A DNA stretch of 64,000 bases from Glebionis coronaria (GCA_025667525.1 CM046879.1:387275039-387339038), one strand, 5' to 3'; shown: positions 25,203-36,999, counted from the first letter of the stretch. A program made the numbers and translations. Notes: generated from the letters alone by a model not told the origin.

Positions 25203-26558
25203 ATATCATTGAAAAAGCAAAATACAAAAATATAAAATATATAAAAGCAAAACACAAAATTAAAAATATTTGAATATCCAAAAAAAAAATTCTTCTCGAC
25301 ATGTCTTTCAGTATCCATAATATAGACGTGCCTAGAAATGTCGCTCCATAACGACACGGGTGTGTACATAAAGCTCGAATGGAAGTTGTAAATATTTTGT
25401 GAAAACATGTCATTTCTATTTAAATAAAGTAAATTGTCTATTTTTGGACAATATTTCCAAACAACGGGTAGAGCAATCTATCTTGGGTTGAGCGTGTCAC
25501 AAAACATTCAACGTTTTGAGCTCAACACAATGGCTTGCAATCACTTTCAGATTGCAACCCGGATCTATATTCACATGGGAGTCTACGCTTTAGTGCCCTT
25601 ATCCTCAGCAAAAGAAGAGAAATATTCTTACACTTGAGTGGATTCGTCAAGACATTCTAAGTCTATGAACTCAAGTTTATGCTTTAAAAAACCACATCGC
25701 CAAAAAGAAATAGTGTTTTTTGAAAAGCGTTGAACACACTTTTTTCAAGAGTTTTTCAATGATTATTCAAAATCTTTCAAAAATTGTGTGTTCAACAACT
25801 CCTATCCTCCAAAGTTTAACGTGGATCATATCCTCGTAATGACAATTCAATTGGATCAATTCTTGAGGGGGAACTTTCCAAATTCATGCTAAGTTTGACA
25901 CATCTTTCTCCCGAAGATTTTCAAGACTATTTTTCGCGATATACTTTAATCAAATTTGGTATCTCTAATATCAAAATATTTTATATATTAGAGATAGGGG
26001 AGAAAATGTGATAAAAATGTGATTAAAATGTGATCTATTTTGCAAGACTTAAGCACTTTAACTCTTACCTACATGTGCGAAACACTTTCGATTATCGATG
26101 CACATGTGAAGGGGGAGCATTTCTGAAACGACAAAACTATCAAGGTGTTAAATGTTTTTCAAACACCTTGTTAGACTTTTTGTAGTGGTTTTATGGTTAC
26201 AAACTCATACCCACAACATCTTTAATCTACGACGTTATTGGTGTCAAAAGGGTGGTTAGGTTTAAGTCCTATGATCCAACCAGAACCGGAGGGAATTTCC
26301 CAGGGACAATACAATAGATTATTAGAAGTACTTAGGAAAGATGGAGTAGAAGTGAACGTAGCTGCATGCCGACTAAGTACTGATGCTAGCACTAGAACAA
26401 TCACAACAAGGTGCTAGTAATGATGTCTTGGTAAGCATTGAAGGGGTAGAAGAATGAAAAAGAAATGTAAGGATAAAGGGTTTAAAGAAATTAGCCCTCC
26501 ATACAACTTAGGCAGAAACCAGGTCAACACATCATGAAGACTACACATCATGGACTGA
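25203..26558 (+). other. Element A 3' noncoding tail and unassigned remnant
   Basis: No gene. Purine-rich tracts near 25993-26003 and 26109-26118 could be the polypurine tract of A, but what follows does not match the putative 5' LTR. At about 26262-26420 the + strand reads a short gag-like phrase (ISQGQYNRLLEVLRKDGVEV). It vaguely resembles copia gag-spacer sequence and may be a fragment of another element. Both readings are weak. Confidence 0.35.
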
Positions 26559-29500
26559 TGTAGGTTTTTATATACTTGTTTTAGTAAAAACAAACTATAA
26601 GGCGGAAAGTATTAATCAACACGATTTAGGAAAATCGTGAAGACGAAAATTCCGAGTTCGTTCTCGAAGGAGGTGTGTGAATTAGGTATGCCAATAATAT
26701 AAAATCAAGTTTGGATTAGTGACGTTTTTAGATGAGAAAAGAAGGAAAAAAAAGACGGATTACGCTAAAAATTACCCTATGACGTAAAAAACGTAAAATC
26801 GTAAAATTCGACAAAATTTAAAAGTGCTCAAAAAATTACCAAAAAATTACCTAAAATCAGTAAAATTGTAATTAAGACAAAAATGCATACAAAAATTTCC
26901 AAAACTTTTTTAATAATTTTATATTAATTTTTAAAGTCCAATTAAAAACCAAAATTTAAATAAAATTAACAATAAGTGAAATTGAAAAAAATTTCTTTTG
27001 TAAACCTCTAAAATACTAATTAAGACTTAAAAATGATTTTTCCAAAATTTTAAAATACTTTTAACTATTTTTTAATGACTTTCTAAAATTTAAATTAAAA
27101 ATAATGATAAAAAAATTAATTAATAACGTGAAGAATAAAATTTTTATACCAAAAAGTCCTAAACTTAACAAAGAACAAGGGAAAATGAGAAACACTAAAA
27201 AGCTTAATCAATAAGCTGAAAAATGGCTTATAACATTCGGACTTATTAAATAAGCTTAAATCAAACACGCCTTAAATAATAAACCATGCAAAGGTTTACC
27301 AGTCAAAGACCCTAGGGCAGATGGTAAACGCGTTGGAGTGTGAGGTGGGTAGCGCAGGTTCGAGTCCTGGCCACGCCCCTTTTTGTAAAAACTTTTTTTT
27401 CTTTTTAACTAAACTTGTACCTGGTGCTTACCCAACTACAAAAACACAACTAGAACCAAAAATTGAACAAGATTCAATACAAAAAGAAGATAAAAGGTGC
27501 CCAGATTTTGAACTCTTGCTACAGTACAAAAGTAACCAATTTCCTTTGTTGTCCGAGGTATGAGAGAACAAAAAGCATTCTCAAACGATACTAAAAAACA
27601 ACTGATGACTTTTTGAGGCCTGATTTGGTCGTTTTGGTGTGATTAGTGATTGTTTTTGGTACAAGGGGCACCCCCACAACCAGTTGGGTTATGGGGAGTC
27701 ACAAATAATCAAGAACAAGCAAGATAACACACAAAAATGCACACAAACCACCCTAGTCAGTTACTGAGATCAAATGAGGGTCTGGTGGGTTTCTAGCTGA
27801 TGCAAATGGTTCTAAAGTGGATTTCAGTCCACCCAAATTAGCTCAAAACAACACCAAACTACAACAAGCATATACCAAATCCTAAGATACCAGTACTACT
27901 AACAAATTACCAGATTTGGTGGTCAGAGTTTACTAAAACAAATCTATTTTAAGCCTTACTGATTTAGACTATTTTTACCCAACTTAAACATCCAAAACTT
28001 TTTTAAACCTACACTACTTGAACCAAACCATCAATAAACCACTACCGCTATTATCAAAGTGTGTTTAAACTGATTATATGCCAAAAGTTTGTCAAAAACT
28101 CAGCTTATAACATAGACCCAAACACCCTTTATAAAACTGAAAACAAGATTTTGCAAAGGATTTTTGATCAAAACAATTAAATATAATTTAAACCTAACTT
28201 AACATGTATACAAGACAATAATGAAGCATAAACAAGCATTCAAACTAACCTTCAAACAAATTCACACAAAAACACTTAAGCATCAAAAATCAAGGTCAAT
28301 ATGGTTCAAGCCTATACCTTAGGGCTGATGCCTTCTACTGAGCTTTTTATGAGCTTATGGGAAATGTGTAAAGATGATTAGAGAGCCCTCTTGGTGGAGT
28401 CTATGAAAGACCCAAGGGTAGCCAATGTCTTCAAATGAAATGAAGTGAGAATGATGGAAAATGGATGAGTACTTGTTGTTCTTTGTTCCTACACAACACC
28501 ACCAAATCCAAGAAACAAAATTCAAGTTTGTGTAAGCTCTCACCCAAAAGCTTGTCAGGCTTTGTGGTGGAAGCTTAACCAAACAGTTAAGAGAATCAGT
28601 AAAAAAGGAAAGATTTTTTGGAAAAATTCTTGAACCACAAAACTTTTTGAAACACAAACCTAAAAACTCAAATCTAAAAACTACAGTTGAAACCAACAAG
28701 TTTTAATCTTAAAATTTTGAACTTAAAATATAAACTCCACTTTCACTTCATTTATATCTTAAATTCGGATTTTAAATAAAAACTTTTGAAACAGAAAGAT
28801 ATTAGATAAATTTGAAACCCAATTGCATAAAATAAACTTACACTACAGAAACAGTAAAATGGAACACAGATTTTTGCACAAAACTCAATCTTTCATTTTC
28901 ATTAATAAATTATTTTTTTTACAAAAAACTGGAACAAAAGAAAAATAGAGGTACAAACCACCTCTATTTATACTGGATGAAAGAATAATCTAGAATCATA
29001 AACCATAGCAACTAAAACTCCCAAAGTACCCTTGAGTCTTGATTTTGAAATTCAGAAGGGGTCTTCACGTGAATGTCCTTGGTGTCGGCTATGTTAGGAT
29101 TGATCATGGCTGTCCAAAAATGAATGGGGACAAGGAGTAGCATCTTAATCGTTGATCTTGTCGACTTTGGTTTTGAGGATGAAAGTGACGCAGCAGGGGA
29201 GGTCCCTACTGCTCACATGGGTTGGTTGGGGTCACATTTTTGGTGTGGGATGGGTTTATAGTGTTGGTATGTAGGGATCTGGAAGGATAGAACAAAAACC
29301 CCTTTGAATTGGGATTAATTGATCCTGGGTTTAATTAGGGTTTATAGGTTTATTAAGTGGAGTTTTAATCTGTTTAGGGGTTGGGTTAATTTTGAAAATG
29401 CGTTTTAGTGGGAAAAATAATAAACTAATTTAATCAGTGTATTAAAGGGGTAGTGGGATTTGACGTGGAGTAAGGAGATGAGTTGGAGGTTTGTGAGTGG

Positions 29501-30068
29501 TGGGTCAAATGGTCAAGGTGAGGTGTCGGCTTGGAAGTGGCTGGCGAGGGTTTGTGTGTCTGACCCTCTTAGTCCCCCATGTTTCTTTCTCTTGCCACTT
29601 AACTTTGAACAGTCATAAATGCAACTTCCTTTGTTAAGCAAGTTTATAAACTCCTATTTTGGCCACAAAAGTTTTAGCAAAACTATTCCAAGGGTATTTT
29701 ATGCATATTTTGCATTCTTCAAGGACCAAACTTAAACAATCTTGTTATTTTAGGGACCCTTTAGTAATTTTTGTGTTTTACAAGGGTTTAAAATGACAAG
29801 TCTTCAAAAGTAGAGGGACCAATCTTGCCAAATCTTTAAACTTCAAGGACTTCAAAGGAAATTCATAATTCGGGTCCGGTTCTTTGTGCGGCTTCATTTC
29901 TCGTGTTCGTTTTTGCTTGATTCTTGTAATCTTTTGGTGAATTCACGATATCCGTACCTAAAATACACAATGAACAAACACAAGCATATATTTGGGTATT
30001 TTGATGATATTTTAAGCGTTTTAAACTCGATTTGAACGATGAGACTATGCATAACTGCAGTCTCACCA
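26559..30068 (-). repeat. Element D 3' LTR
   Basis: About 3.5 kb. It starts in element sense TGGTGAGACTGC right after the polypurine tract. It matches the LTR of element C in order throughout but is clearly diverged: both have the same opening hairpin, the TATA promoter (TATAAATA-type, complement near 28963-28971) and the tRNA-like segment. The left boundary near 26556-26559 is placed where similarity to C ends and is uncertain by a few bases. Confidence 0.85.
27312..27384 (+). ncRNA. tRNA-like Pol III-type unit antisense in the D LTR
   Basis: The + strand contains GGTTCGAGTCC (27358-27368), an exact match to the Pol III B-box consensus. A degenerate A-box-like stretch (CTAGGGCAGATGG) lies about 45 bases upstream and a TTTTT terminator-like run at 27380-27384. 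Between the boxes the phrase GCGTTGGAGTGTGAGG resembles a tRNA anticodon arm region. The T-arm folds with four pairs, but the acceptor stem does not close. It is therefore tRNA-derived, not a functional tRNA. It is antisense to the LTR. Confidence 0.6.
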
Positions 30069-30083
30069 CTCCCCCATACTAAA
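30069..30083 (-). other. Element D polypurine tract
   Basis: On minus TTTAGTATGGGGGAG directly precedes the LTR. It is identical to the tract of element C at 62134-62148. Confidence 0.88.
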
Positions 30084-31602
30084 CAATTGGCGTGCCCTCA
30101 CGCAATGCTAGAATTAAGTATCATAGCACTTCTAAATTCATTTTATGATGACATTTATTGAAGACATAAATTTAAATAAACTACTACACGTGTTTTAGAC
30201 ATAATGTATTGTTTTCATCACGATAAAGTGACTTTTAGGATCATAGAATAAGAACACGTGAATGATTTGTTAGAAATAATTTCGTCATCCTCGATTTTCA
30301 CCCAATTCCATGCTAAGCGTGTAACGAGATCATTGTTATTATAAGTTAGCAACAAGATCATATCTCATGAGTGTTAATTACGAACCTAAACTCCCTTATT
30401 CCTACTTGGTATCTCTTATATTTTATTTTGTCTTAATGATCACGAGGATACATCATTGCCTTATGTGTGAATAGAGATTAAGTCTAAAAATAGAGTGTTA
30501 ACGGTGTAACCAAAATCATCGAATTAATAATTCACCCTAATAGACAACGATGTCAAAAAATTAAGTCAACAAGAAGGATCGATAAACACGGTTTTATAAC
30601 GGTTATGAACATGAGACTTATTACCAAGAATTTTATATGCCCCCTAACGAAAGGGCCTTATTATCATAGGTTTACCTCCATTTTTTATTCAACTCCGCCA
30701 TGGAGCTTTTATTATCACTTCGGTCTTGCCTTGCTTTTTATTTAACCTCGCCATGAGGTGTTTATTATGGCCAAAGACGTATATCCTCACACTAAAAGCG
30801 AATTTTGGATTTAAAGCTTCAAAGATTAAGGCTTGATTCATCTTCAATTTGGGCATAGATTTTCAGCCTTGTGAGCACTTGAAATCTTATTATTAGGTGA
30901 AGCTTTTGATTATTCGGGTGCCAATACTTCAAAACCATGACGCTGGCGATACCTTAATGTTTTCCCAATTTAATTACATGGAAGCTACTAAAACAAATTA
31001 GAAACCAACAATAGTGATTAGACCGTTAAATCAATATTTATTAACAATTTATTATACAAAAGCGTGGGGAGAATAAGCTAATAATTACTACACATGAGAT
31101 CGTGAAAGATTACGAGACTTATAAATAACTCTATCATTTCTCGTCCTCATTTAAGAGACTTAGCCTAAAAAGTTAAGAAATCGAAGCTAAGTGCTCAACA
31201 CGCACGGTCGAGTCAAAAATTAATCTTATTCTCACCATCGGGAAACCTAAATTCGTGTCTTAAACACTTATGAAAAACTAGAAAAAAATTTAAAATTTGG
31301 CCATTTTTAGCCTTATTTGCAACAAAACGATAACAAAAAGATGAATATTGGATTGCGTGGTGACGTAAGCAAGGTAAAGTATCTACTTACCCGCCATACT
31401 AAAACTAAACATTGTCCTCAATGTTTCGAGTCTAGGGGTGAAAACACCCCCATACTAGAGACGAAGTCGAATGCTTAATCTCGAGCATGGAAAGGGTGAA
31501 ACGAAAAACCTAAAAGCCGTTTATGAATTATGCTAATAAGATAAACGTTAGATCATTAAAGGATATCATCGAATATCGGAATCTCCAAAGGCAACGATCG
31601 AA
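30084..31602 (-). other. Element D 3' untranslated region (proximal part)
   Basis: No gene. Read on minus it aligns by eye with the 3' untranslated region of element C (60430-62133) in the same order. Shared parts include the hairpin pair GGGTGTTTTCACCC and AAACATTGAGGACAATGTTT near 31410-31452. The hAT element interrupts it after 31610. Confidence 0.75.
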
Positions 31603-31622
31603 GCTCGAGTTAGAGGTGCACA

Positions 31623-31835
31623 AGACCGGTTAACCGGTCCGGTTTTTTAATAAACCGGGACCGACCCGGTCTCTAGTCAACGTCCAAAAAACCGGTTCAT
31701 CCGGTTAACCGGTTTAAAACCGGACCGGCTGGGAGCTAGAATATACAGACCGGAAGAACCGGTCCCAGACCGGTCCCAGACCGGTTTTGGCCGGTTAACC
31801 GGTTCCGGTTTATTTATTTATTTATTTATTTTTTT
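31623..31835 (+). repeat. hAT left subterminal ACCGGT/AACCGG array and TTTA repeat
   Basis: More than a dozen CCGG-containing copies (ACCGGTT, GACCGG, AACCGGT) crowd the first 200 bases, many palindromic. They are followed by a (TTTA)n microsatellite at about 31808-31833. Such subterminal repeats bind transposase in other hAT elements such as Ac. Confidence 0.85.
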
Positions 31836-32009
31836 AGATTTTGAATTGTTATTAGCCTTGAACCATATTGAAAAGAAACACATCACTTTTATTAAACATA
31901 ACATCACGATACATTGTTACAATACATAGGAAATGAAAAAAAACAATACAAATACATCGAAAAAGAAATACGTCGAAAGGAAATACATCAAACACAATAC
32001 ATCGAAAAG

Positions 32010-34138
32010 CTACACGGAATGATTGTTTTCATCGTCGGATCCGGACAACATAGCATCCGCAATAGCAACTTCGTCACATGATAGTTCTTCATCGGAAAGT
32101 GTGGGTATTTCACCAATTGTCACCTCTTCGTCGTAAACCGACTCATCAAAGTCAACCGGGATTTCAAGATTTGCTTTGTGTTGTATACGATCGGCCGCGT
32201 CCAAATAATCTTTCCAACACATGCACATCTCCAAGGAGGCCGGAGTTAGTCTTGTTCTTCGGTTTGATAGCACCCTTCCACTTGTAGAAAAAGCGGATTC
32301 CGAAGCTACCGAACTAGCTTGTACCGAAAGTATATCTCGTGCCATTCGAGATAGAATTGGAAACATAGGCTCTTGTTCTTTCCAAAACGCCAACACATCA
32401 AACTTTGAAAGCTGATCTGGATCCATACCCGCGGTCCAATTGCGGGAGGTATAAATTACATACTCGCTATTCATCAATTGTTCATTTCGTGCCCTTTTGG
32501 TTGCTTTATCTTGTACCAATTGCCACAAACTCGTACCTATGTTCCTTGAACGCGAAGAAGACGATGAGGCACCATCATTTGAAGGAGGTTGGTTGCCATA
32601 CGTTTCCGAATAAAAGTTCCACAAACTTTTGAATTGTTCATTGAAAGTTTTTATTGCATCTCTTGCAAACCACACGTTTGAATCAAAAAGCTCCAAGTCA
32701 TCCGAAATTAATTCGATATAAACCTCTACCCCGTTTAAGTTAATGCATGGATTCAAAGCGGCGGCACAAGTAAGAATAGGTGGGAATTGTCCAAAATATT
32801 TTTTTAGCTTTTCTTTCATTGGAAAAACCATACTTGCATAAACATCACCATTTAATTCAAATTCACTTAATTTTTTGCACATTATAGCGATTTGTTGCAA
32901 GACATAAAGACCCGTTGGATAATAAACTCCCGAAATTAATTTTGTGGCATTGTAAAACACTTCAAGTAACTTGGTTATTTTTTCAATATGATCCCAACTC
33001 TCGGGCGCAAATCCATATTGGACTAAACCATTTTGATGCAATTCGTCATGAAAGTATTGCAAAGTTGCCTTTTGTTTTAAAGCACTTAGAAACATAAGAT
33101 AAGTGGAATTCCATCTAGTAGGAACATCCCATTTAGGCCCTAAAAATGGTTTTTGTGCCTCTTTACAAGCCCTCATATACGCAACATATCTTGCATTCCC
33201 CGCTTTAAAAATATCTTTCATCATTTGTTTAAAAGCTTCTTTCATGTCACTTATCGGGGCCGCGTCTAGTCCGTCATGCACAACCAAGTTAATGATGTGT
33301 GCAACACAACGACTATGAAAATATATGCCATTAACCGGTGGTTCGTATTTCATCTTTAATTTACCCATGGCATTTGTATTGTTGCTAGCATTATCCAACG
33401 TGACTGAAAAAACTTTATTTTCCAAATTAAACCTTCTTATGACTCTAACTAACTGATTAGCTAAATTCTTTCCCTTGTGAGGACTTGGAAAATTTTCGAA
33501 TGAAATGACCCGTTTCATCATTTGCCATGTTTTTGGATCAATCCAATGTGCGGTGACACACATGTATGATCCGGTCAAACCATGAGGGGGGTCCAAATAT
33601 CCGTAGTTAAATTTACACAAGTATCCAAGTTTAAAAAATCATCTTTTATTACTTGTTTAGCCGCTTTCCATAATTTCATAGCATCACGTTTTAGGGTAGT
33701 GCGACTTACATGGTTGTACTTTGGTTGAAGAGTGTTTTGAAACACCCTAGTGATACGCTGGTTGTCGAAGTGGTTGAACGGCAGCCCCTCTTGAATCACC
33801 ATCCCGGCAAATTGTTCTCGAACCAAATCCAGATTATAAGAAAATATACTCCCGTCTCGACTCATAGAAGCTTGACCCTTTGCCGGAGTATTCTTGAGCG
33901 TCGGACAATGTTGTAGATGAGCCCTCAACGACGAGTTGGCACCGGGCGCCAAGAAACCAAAGCAATGCTTACATTGAGCCTTTTTAAAACCGTTTGATAA
34001 CAAAACGAAGGCGAACTCGCTCCAAACATCGGCGGTATGATTGTGTGAAAGAATTTCAACAACCGTGGGTTTGGGTTCCTCGGGTACTTGTGTTGTTGAA
34101 CCAACACCGGTAGTAGATGAATTAGCTCTTTTAGACAT
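32010..34138 (-). pseudogene. hAT-family transposase, one frameshift
   Basis: The start MSKRANSS at 34138 begins a frame of 187 residues with a BED-type zinc finger (CKHC, then HLQHC) and the opening of the catalytic domain (LTTDIWT, the first Asp). A run of six C (complement of 33586-33591) is one base short of that needed to continue as PPHGLTGSYM, so the frame stops. The remaining 530 or so residues continue in the next frame to 32010. They show the second catalytic Asp in TLDNASNN, the RWNST motif, and the C-terminal dimerisation region with ASESAFSTSGR. Adding one C would give about 720 residues, a usual hAT size. The product would cut and paste hAT elements. The frameshift could be real or a sequencing slip. 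Confidence 0.92.
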
Positions 34139-34359
34139 AGTAGTGAAGTGAAGAAATTCGGGTTTGAATTTGATTGAAAATAGAAGTAGAAAGATAGAAA
34201 TTATGTTGTGTGTTTAAAACATACATACAAAAGGGTATTATATAGTCAAAAAAATTTGCCAAATGGGTCCCAAATTACCTTACAAAAGCTGCCCCATTAA
34301 TACCAAATGGTCCCACCCGAAAATTCAAATTTCAAAATTTGAAATCCATATACACGCTC

Positions 34360-34549
34360 CTGACCGGTTTAAACCGGCCAAAATAAACCGGTCCATAAAC
34401 CGGTTGGAAAACCGATTTTTTCTCCAAAAACAGGAACCGGTCAGGAACCGGCGGTCACAAAATAAACCGAGACCGGTTTATAATAAACCGGTCACAACCG
34501 GTCCCGGTTACCGGTTTATTTCATAAACCGGTTCATAAACCGGTCAAAA
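34360..34549 (+). repeat. hAT right subterminal ACCGGT array
   Basis: About ten copies of AAACCGGT/ACCGGTT-type motifs in both orientations lie just inside the right TIR, matching the left array. Confidence 0.85.
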
Positions 34550-34569
34550 TGTGCACCTCTAGCTCGAGT

Positions 34570-34866
34570 GATCCGTAAAACGAACACGAGAGGTTTCAAT
34601 GATGACGATGAACGTAATGAATCACAATCACAAACAACCACGGAAAAAAGGTTGGAAGAGCACAAGTCCCCGCATTACACTATTAGAAAACGAAAATATT
34701 TACAAGGATAAGCATGAGAATCCCCCAGGAGGCACCTTGTTTTTTATAACCAAGTCAATAGCTTGACTCGAATCCCCATAAATGTGATCATTTAGGGATA
34801 ATCATGGTATGGTCATTTTTAGTGGGGCTTACATGATAAACAATGCCCAAAAGTACATGGAGTACT
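34570..34866 (-). other. Element D 3' untranslated region (distal part)
   Basis: Continues the D untranslated region after the hAT insertion. Read on minus it matches element C just after its integrase (60345-60560), including a GAGGTGCCTC-type segment and an AACGAACACGAGAGG-type segment. This shows where the D coding region ends. Confidence 0.7.
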
Positions 34867-35624
34867 TTAAAAACCCGATATACGTATACCGGGGTCAAAG
34901 ATAGCGTCCTCGTTTTCGGATGAAAGACGAAACAACGCCACTACAAAACGAACTGGAACCCCAATGGGGTAGAAGAAAATAGATGAGAAGTAGAAAGGTG
35001 GGGAATTGGTTAAGTCAAACTCATTAGCTACTCGAGGTAGACTCACAACAAGCAAAAGAAAATATTTTCCATTTATTGCATCGGTGGAAGACCGAGATTT
35101 TCCTTTACAAGCAATTCCGGGATCGTAAATCTCGTCCTCGGTGGAGAAACGTGAGGAAACATAAGGGGCTTCCCCCACACTAAAACCACACACACCATCG
35201 TCAAAAGGAGTAGACGAGGTGGTAGCACTCATATAACGCGGTGATGACGGAGTTAAACTTGTAGAAAATTCTTTTAAATCACATTTAAAATCCTTTCCTT
35301 TTTCATCGTTTATAAACTCTTTATGTAAACCCGATTTGATAATGTCGAAAATATTTGGCGTGTCAAATTCAAAATTAATCGCGCTAAAAATCCTTACATT
35401 TAAGTCGCGGTTAGGGGGTGGCGGATTATATAAGTTCTCAAAACGTTTATCAATAAAGAACACCGCCCCTCGGGGTCTACATACTTTTCATCCTCATGAA
35501 CGTTGATCTCTTTGATTTCTTCATCAAAGATAGGCTTGTCAAACCAAGGTTTCTCATTCCCCTCCTTGAGTATCTTAGAAACTCTCTCAAAAAGATCACG
35601 ATCAAGCACGAAACCATCATTCAT
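34867..35624 (-). pseudogene. Element D unidentified 3' ORF, two overlapping frames
   Basis: Frames 35624-35400 and 35463-34867 overlap at DPEG/GRCS, implying one frameshift in an ancestral ORF of roughly 250 residues. The protein is acidic at first, with repeated DPG motifs (IYDPGIACKG, then IFDPGIRISGF). It has one hydrophobic segment near the end (YFSSIFFYPIGVPVRF) that might be membrane-associated. It occupies the place where an autonomous Athila element has integrase. I do not recognise it. A relic of the env-like ORF of Athila is possible but unsupported by any motif I can name. Confidence 0.5.
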
Positions 35625-35720
35625 TTGTGGGGATTGTTTATAAGTTAAATCCTCACGAATGTGGTAAACGTAATTCTAATTTGAGGAGTGTTGATTAGGT
35701 AACTCCTCGATAATTGAATT

Positions 35721-36460
35721 TTAGGTGGTCACATGGGTTGGTTCGTCATCGAAAATAAGACGTTCCAACTCATTTAGTTCATCCCCGATTTTGGAAAGAT
35801 CGACCTCACTTGTAGGTGGAAGTGGAGGCAAAAGAGCTAGCTCTCGTTCAATGATTTCCTCAATCTCGGGATCAAAATCGTAATCATCGTACTTCACACA
35901 TTTCTTTTTAGGAGAATCAAAAATTGCATGTGGATTTCGAAGTACGTGATCAATCTCGGCAAAATCGCCATCGTCATCGTCAAAGAAAGAGTTGATGTGA
36001 GCACTCACAACCATGGTCTTACAAGTCGAATAACTATGCTTAGGTGACTTTTCTAAGACGATAGGATCGATGTCGATAAAACCTTTAGCCTCAACGGGTG
36101 TTGGGCTAGGCAATGGAGGCACTTCGATGGAGTTAGAAGTTGAAGCCTCAAAGATGTGGTCCTTCGAAGGTGGTGAAGACGAGTTCATTTTGGTCATTGT
36201 CGTGATGGAACTAATGTCGCCCTTTGGAATTGGTATTTCACTTGTTTCATCGAATGCATCCCAAAGTGATTTTTCATTCATAAATTTACACATACCCTTT
36301 TGAATTAGGTATACATATTCTTTATCATTAAAATCCTCATCTTTAAAATCGTTCTTCTTAATTTTTTCAAAACATGCATTAAGCCTCTTTCTTTTCGCTA
36401 AAGTGAAAATTTTGAAATCATTAGGTTTAGAAACATTAGGTTTTAAAACCTCGGTTTTTC
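35721..36460 (-). pseudogene. Element D unidentified ORF directly after protease
   Basis: Open on minus from about 36460 (TEVLKPNVSKP) to 35721, about 245 codons; the first ATG in frame is at 36293. It probably continued the gag-protease frame, broken by one extra A in an AAAAA run near 36462. Features are a basic patch (LAKRKRLNAC), a Ser/Pro-rich middle, then a strongly acidic region (FFDDDDGDFAEIDHV) ending EPTHVTT. In element C the matching place is an acidic protease-RT linker, but here no RT follows. Function unknown. Confidence 0.55.
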
Positions 36461-36965
36461 ATTATCATAAGACACTTGGGATTTACTCGTGAAAAATTCC
36501 ATTTATCCTCCCCATATCTCATAGTAAGTCTCCCCTCGTGAACGTCGATTACGGTTCGAGTCGTCGATAAAAATGGTCGGCGTAAAATAATGGGACATAT
36601 AGGGTCACACTCGTAATCGGATATAACGAAATCCGCTGGAAAAACGAACTTTCCAACTTTGACATAGACATCCTCGGCTATTCCAATTGGTATAAATGGT
36701 GTACAATTTGCAAGCTCGATTGTCATGTTCGTGGGGGTAAGATTAGGTACTCTCATCAATTTCCAAAGAGAATGAGGCATGAGATTGATGCTAGCACCTA
36801 AATCAGCAAGGGCTAAACATCCCTCAATCTCGGAAAAATCACAAGGTAATAGAAATTGGCCCGGATCCTCTTCCTTTCTCGGCATATGCCTTTTGGGTTT
36901 TTTAAGAAGGATCGAAGCACAAGTTTCTTCAAGGGTTACTTTGGTTAGGTCGGTAAAGCTCTCTT
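36436..36965 (-). pseudogene. Element D aspartic protease domain
   Basis: On minus the frame runs LTDLTKVTLEETCAS, a KKPKRH stretch, then the protease: CLALADLGASINLMP, with the catalytic Asp in DLGAS, and the flap-to-core strands up to PIILRRPFLSTTRTVIDV. The DLGAS form is typical of Athila-type elements. The usual GRPFL appears as RRPFL. Upstream it is separated from gag by a stop and frame change near 37000. It would have cleaved the gag precursor. Confidence 0.88.
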
Positions 36966-36999
36966 TTTATAACAATACTCTTTTCCTTGATCGCCACGT

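Larger units (their letters stand above)
3770..26200 (+). mobile_element. Element A: old Ty1-copia retrotransposon, split by B1
   Basis: Domain order on + is gag with zinc knuckle, a long coiled-coil region, integrase, reverse transcriptase and RNase H, the copia order with integrase before RT. The YVDDII form of the RT catalytic motif and the long gag-to-integrase spacer resemble a SIRE-like/TNT1-94-annotated group common in Asteraceae (recalled, not searched). Dozens of stops and frameshifts show it is dead. Chromovirus B1 occupies 11742-24017 within the RT domain. The 3' end is uncertain; it may be cut by element D near 26559. Confidence 0.8.
31611..34561 (-). mobile_element. hAT DNA transposon with 12-bp TIRs and 8-bp target duplication
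   Basis: A 2951-bp element. Terminal inverted repeats are TAGAGGTGCACA (31611-31622) and its complement (34550-34561). The target duplication GCTCGAGT lies at 31603-31610 and 34562-34569, the 8-bp length typical of hAT. It encodes a transposase on minus with one frameshift. Both ends have dense ACCGGT motifs inside the TIRs. It is inserted in the 3' untranslated region of element D. Confidence 0.96.

Noticed and set aside
27312..27384. Functional tRNA gene
   Set aside because: The acceptor stem does not pair, the anticodon loop lacks the usual layout and the A box is degenerate. Only a tRNA-derived unit can be supported.
27321..27563. 80-residue ORF over the tRNA-like unit
   Set aside because: Not present in the C LTR and has no protein features; the conserved signal here is the B box on DNA level.
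34867..35463. env-like protein of an infectious Athila-type element
   Set aside because: One hydrophobic stretch is the only hint; no signal peptide, cleavage site or family motif is visible.
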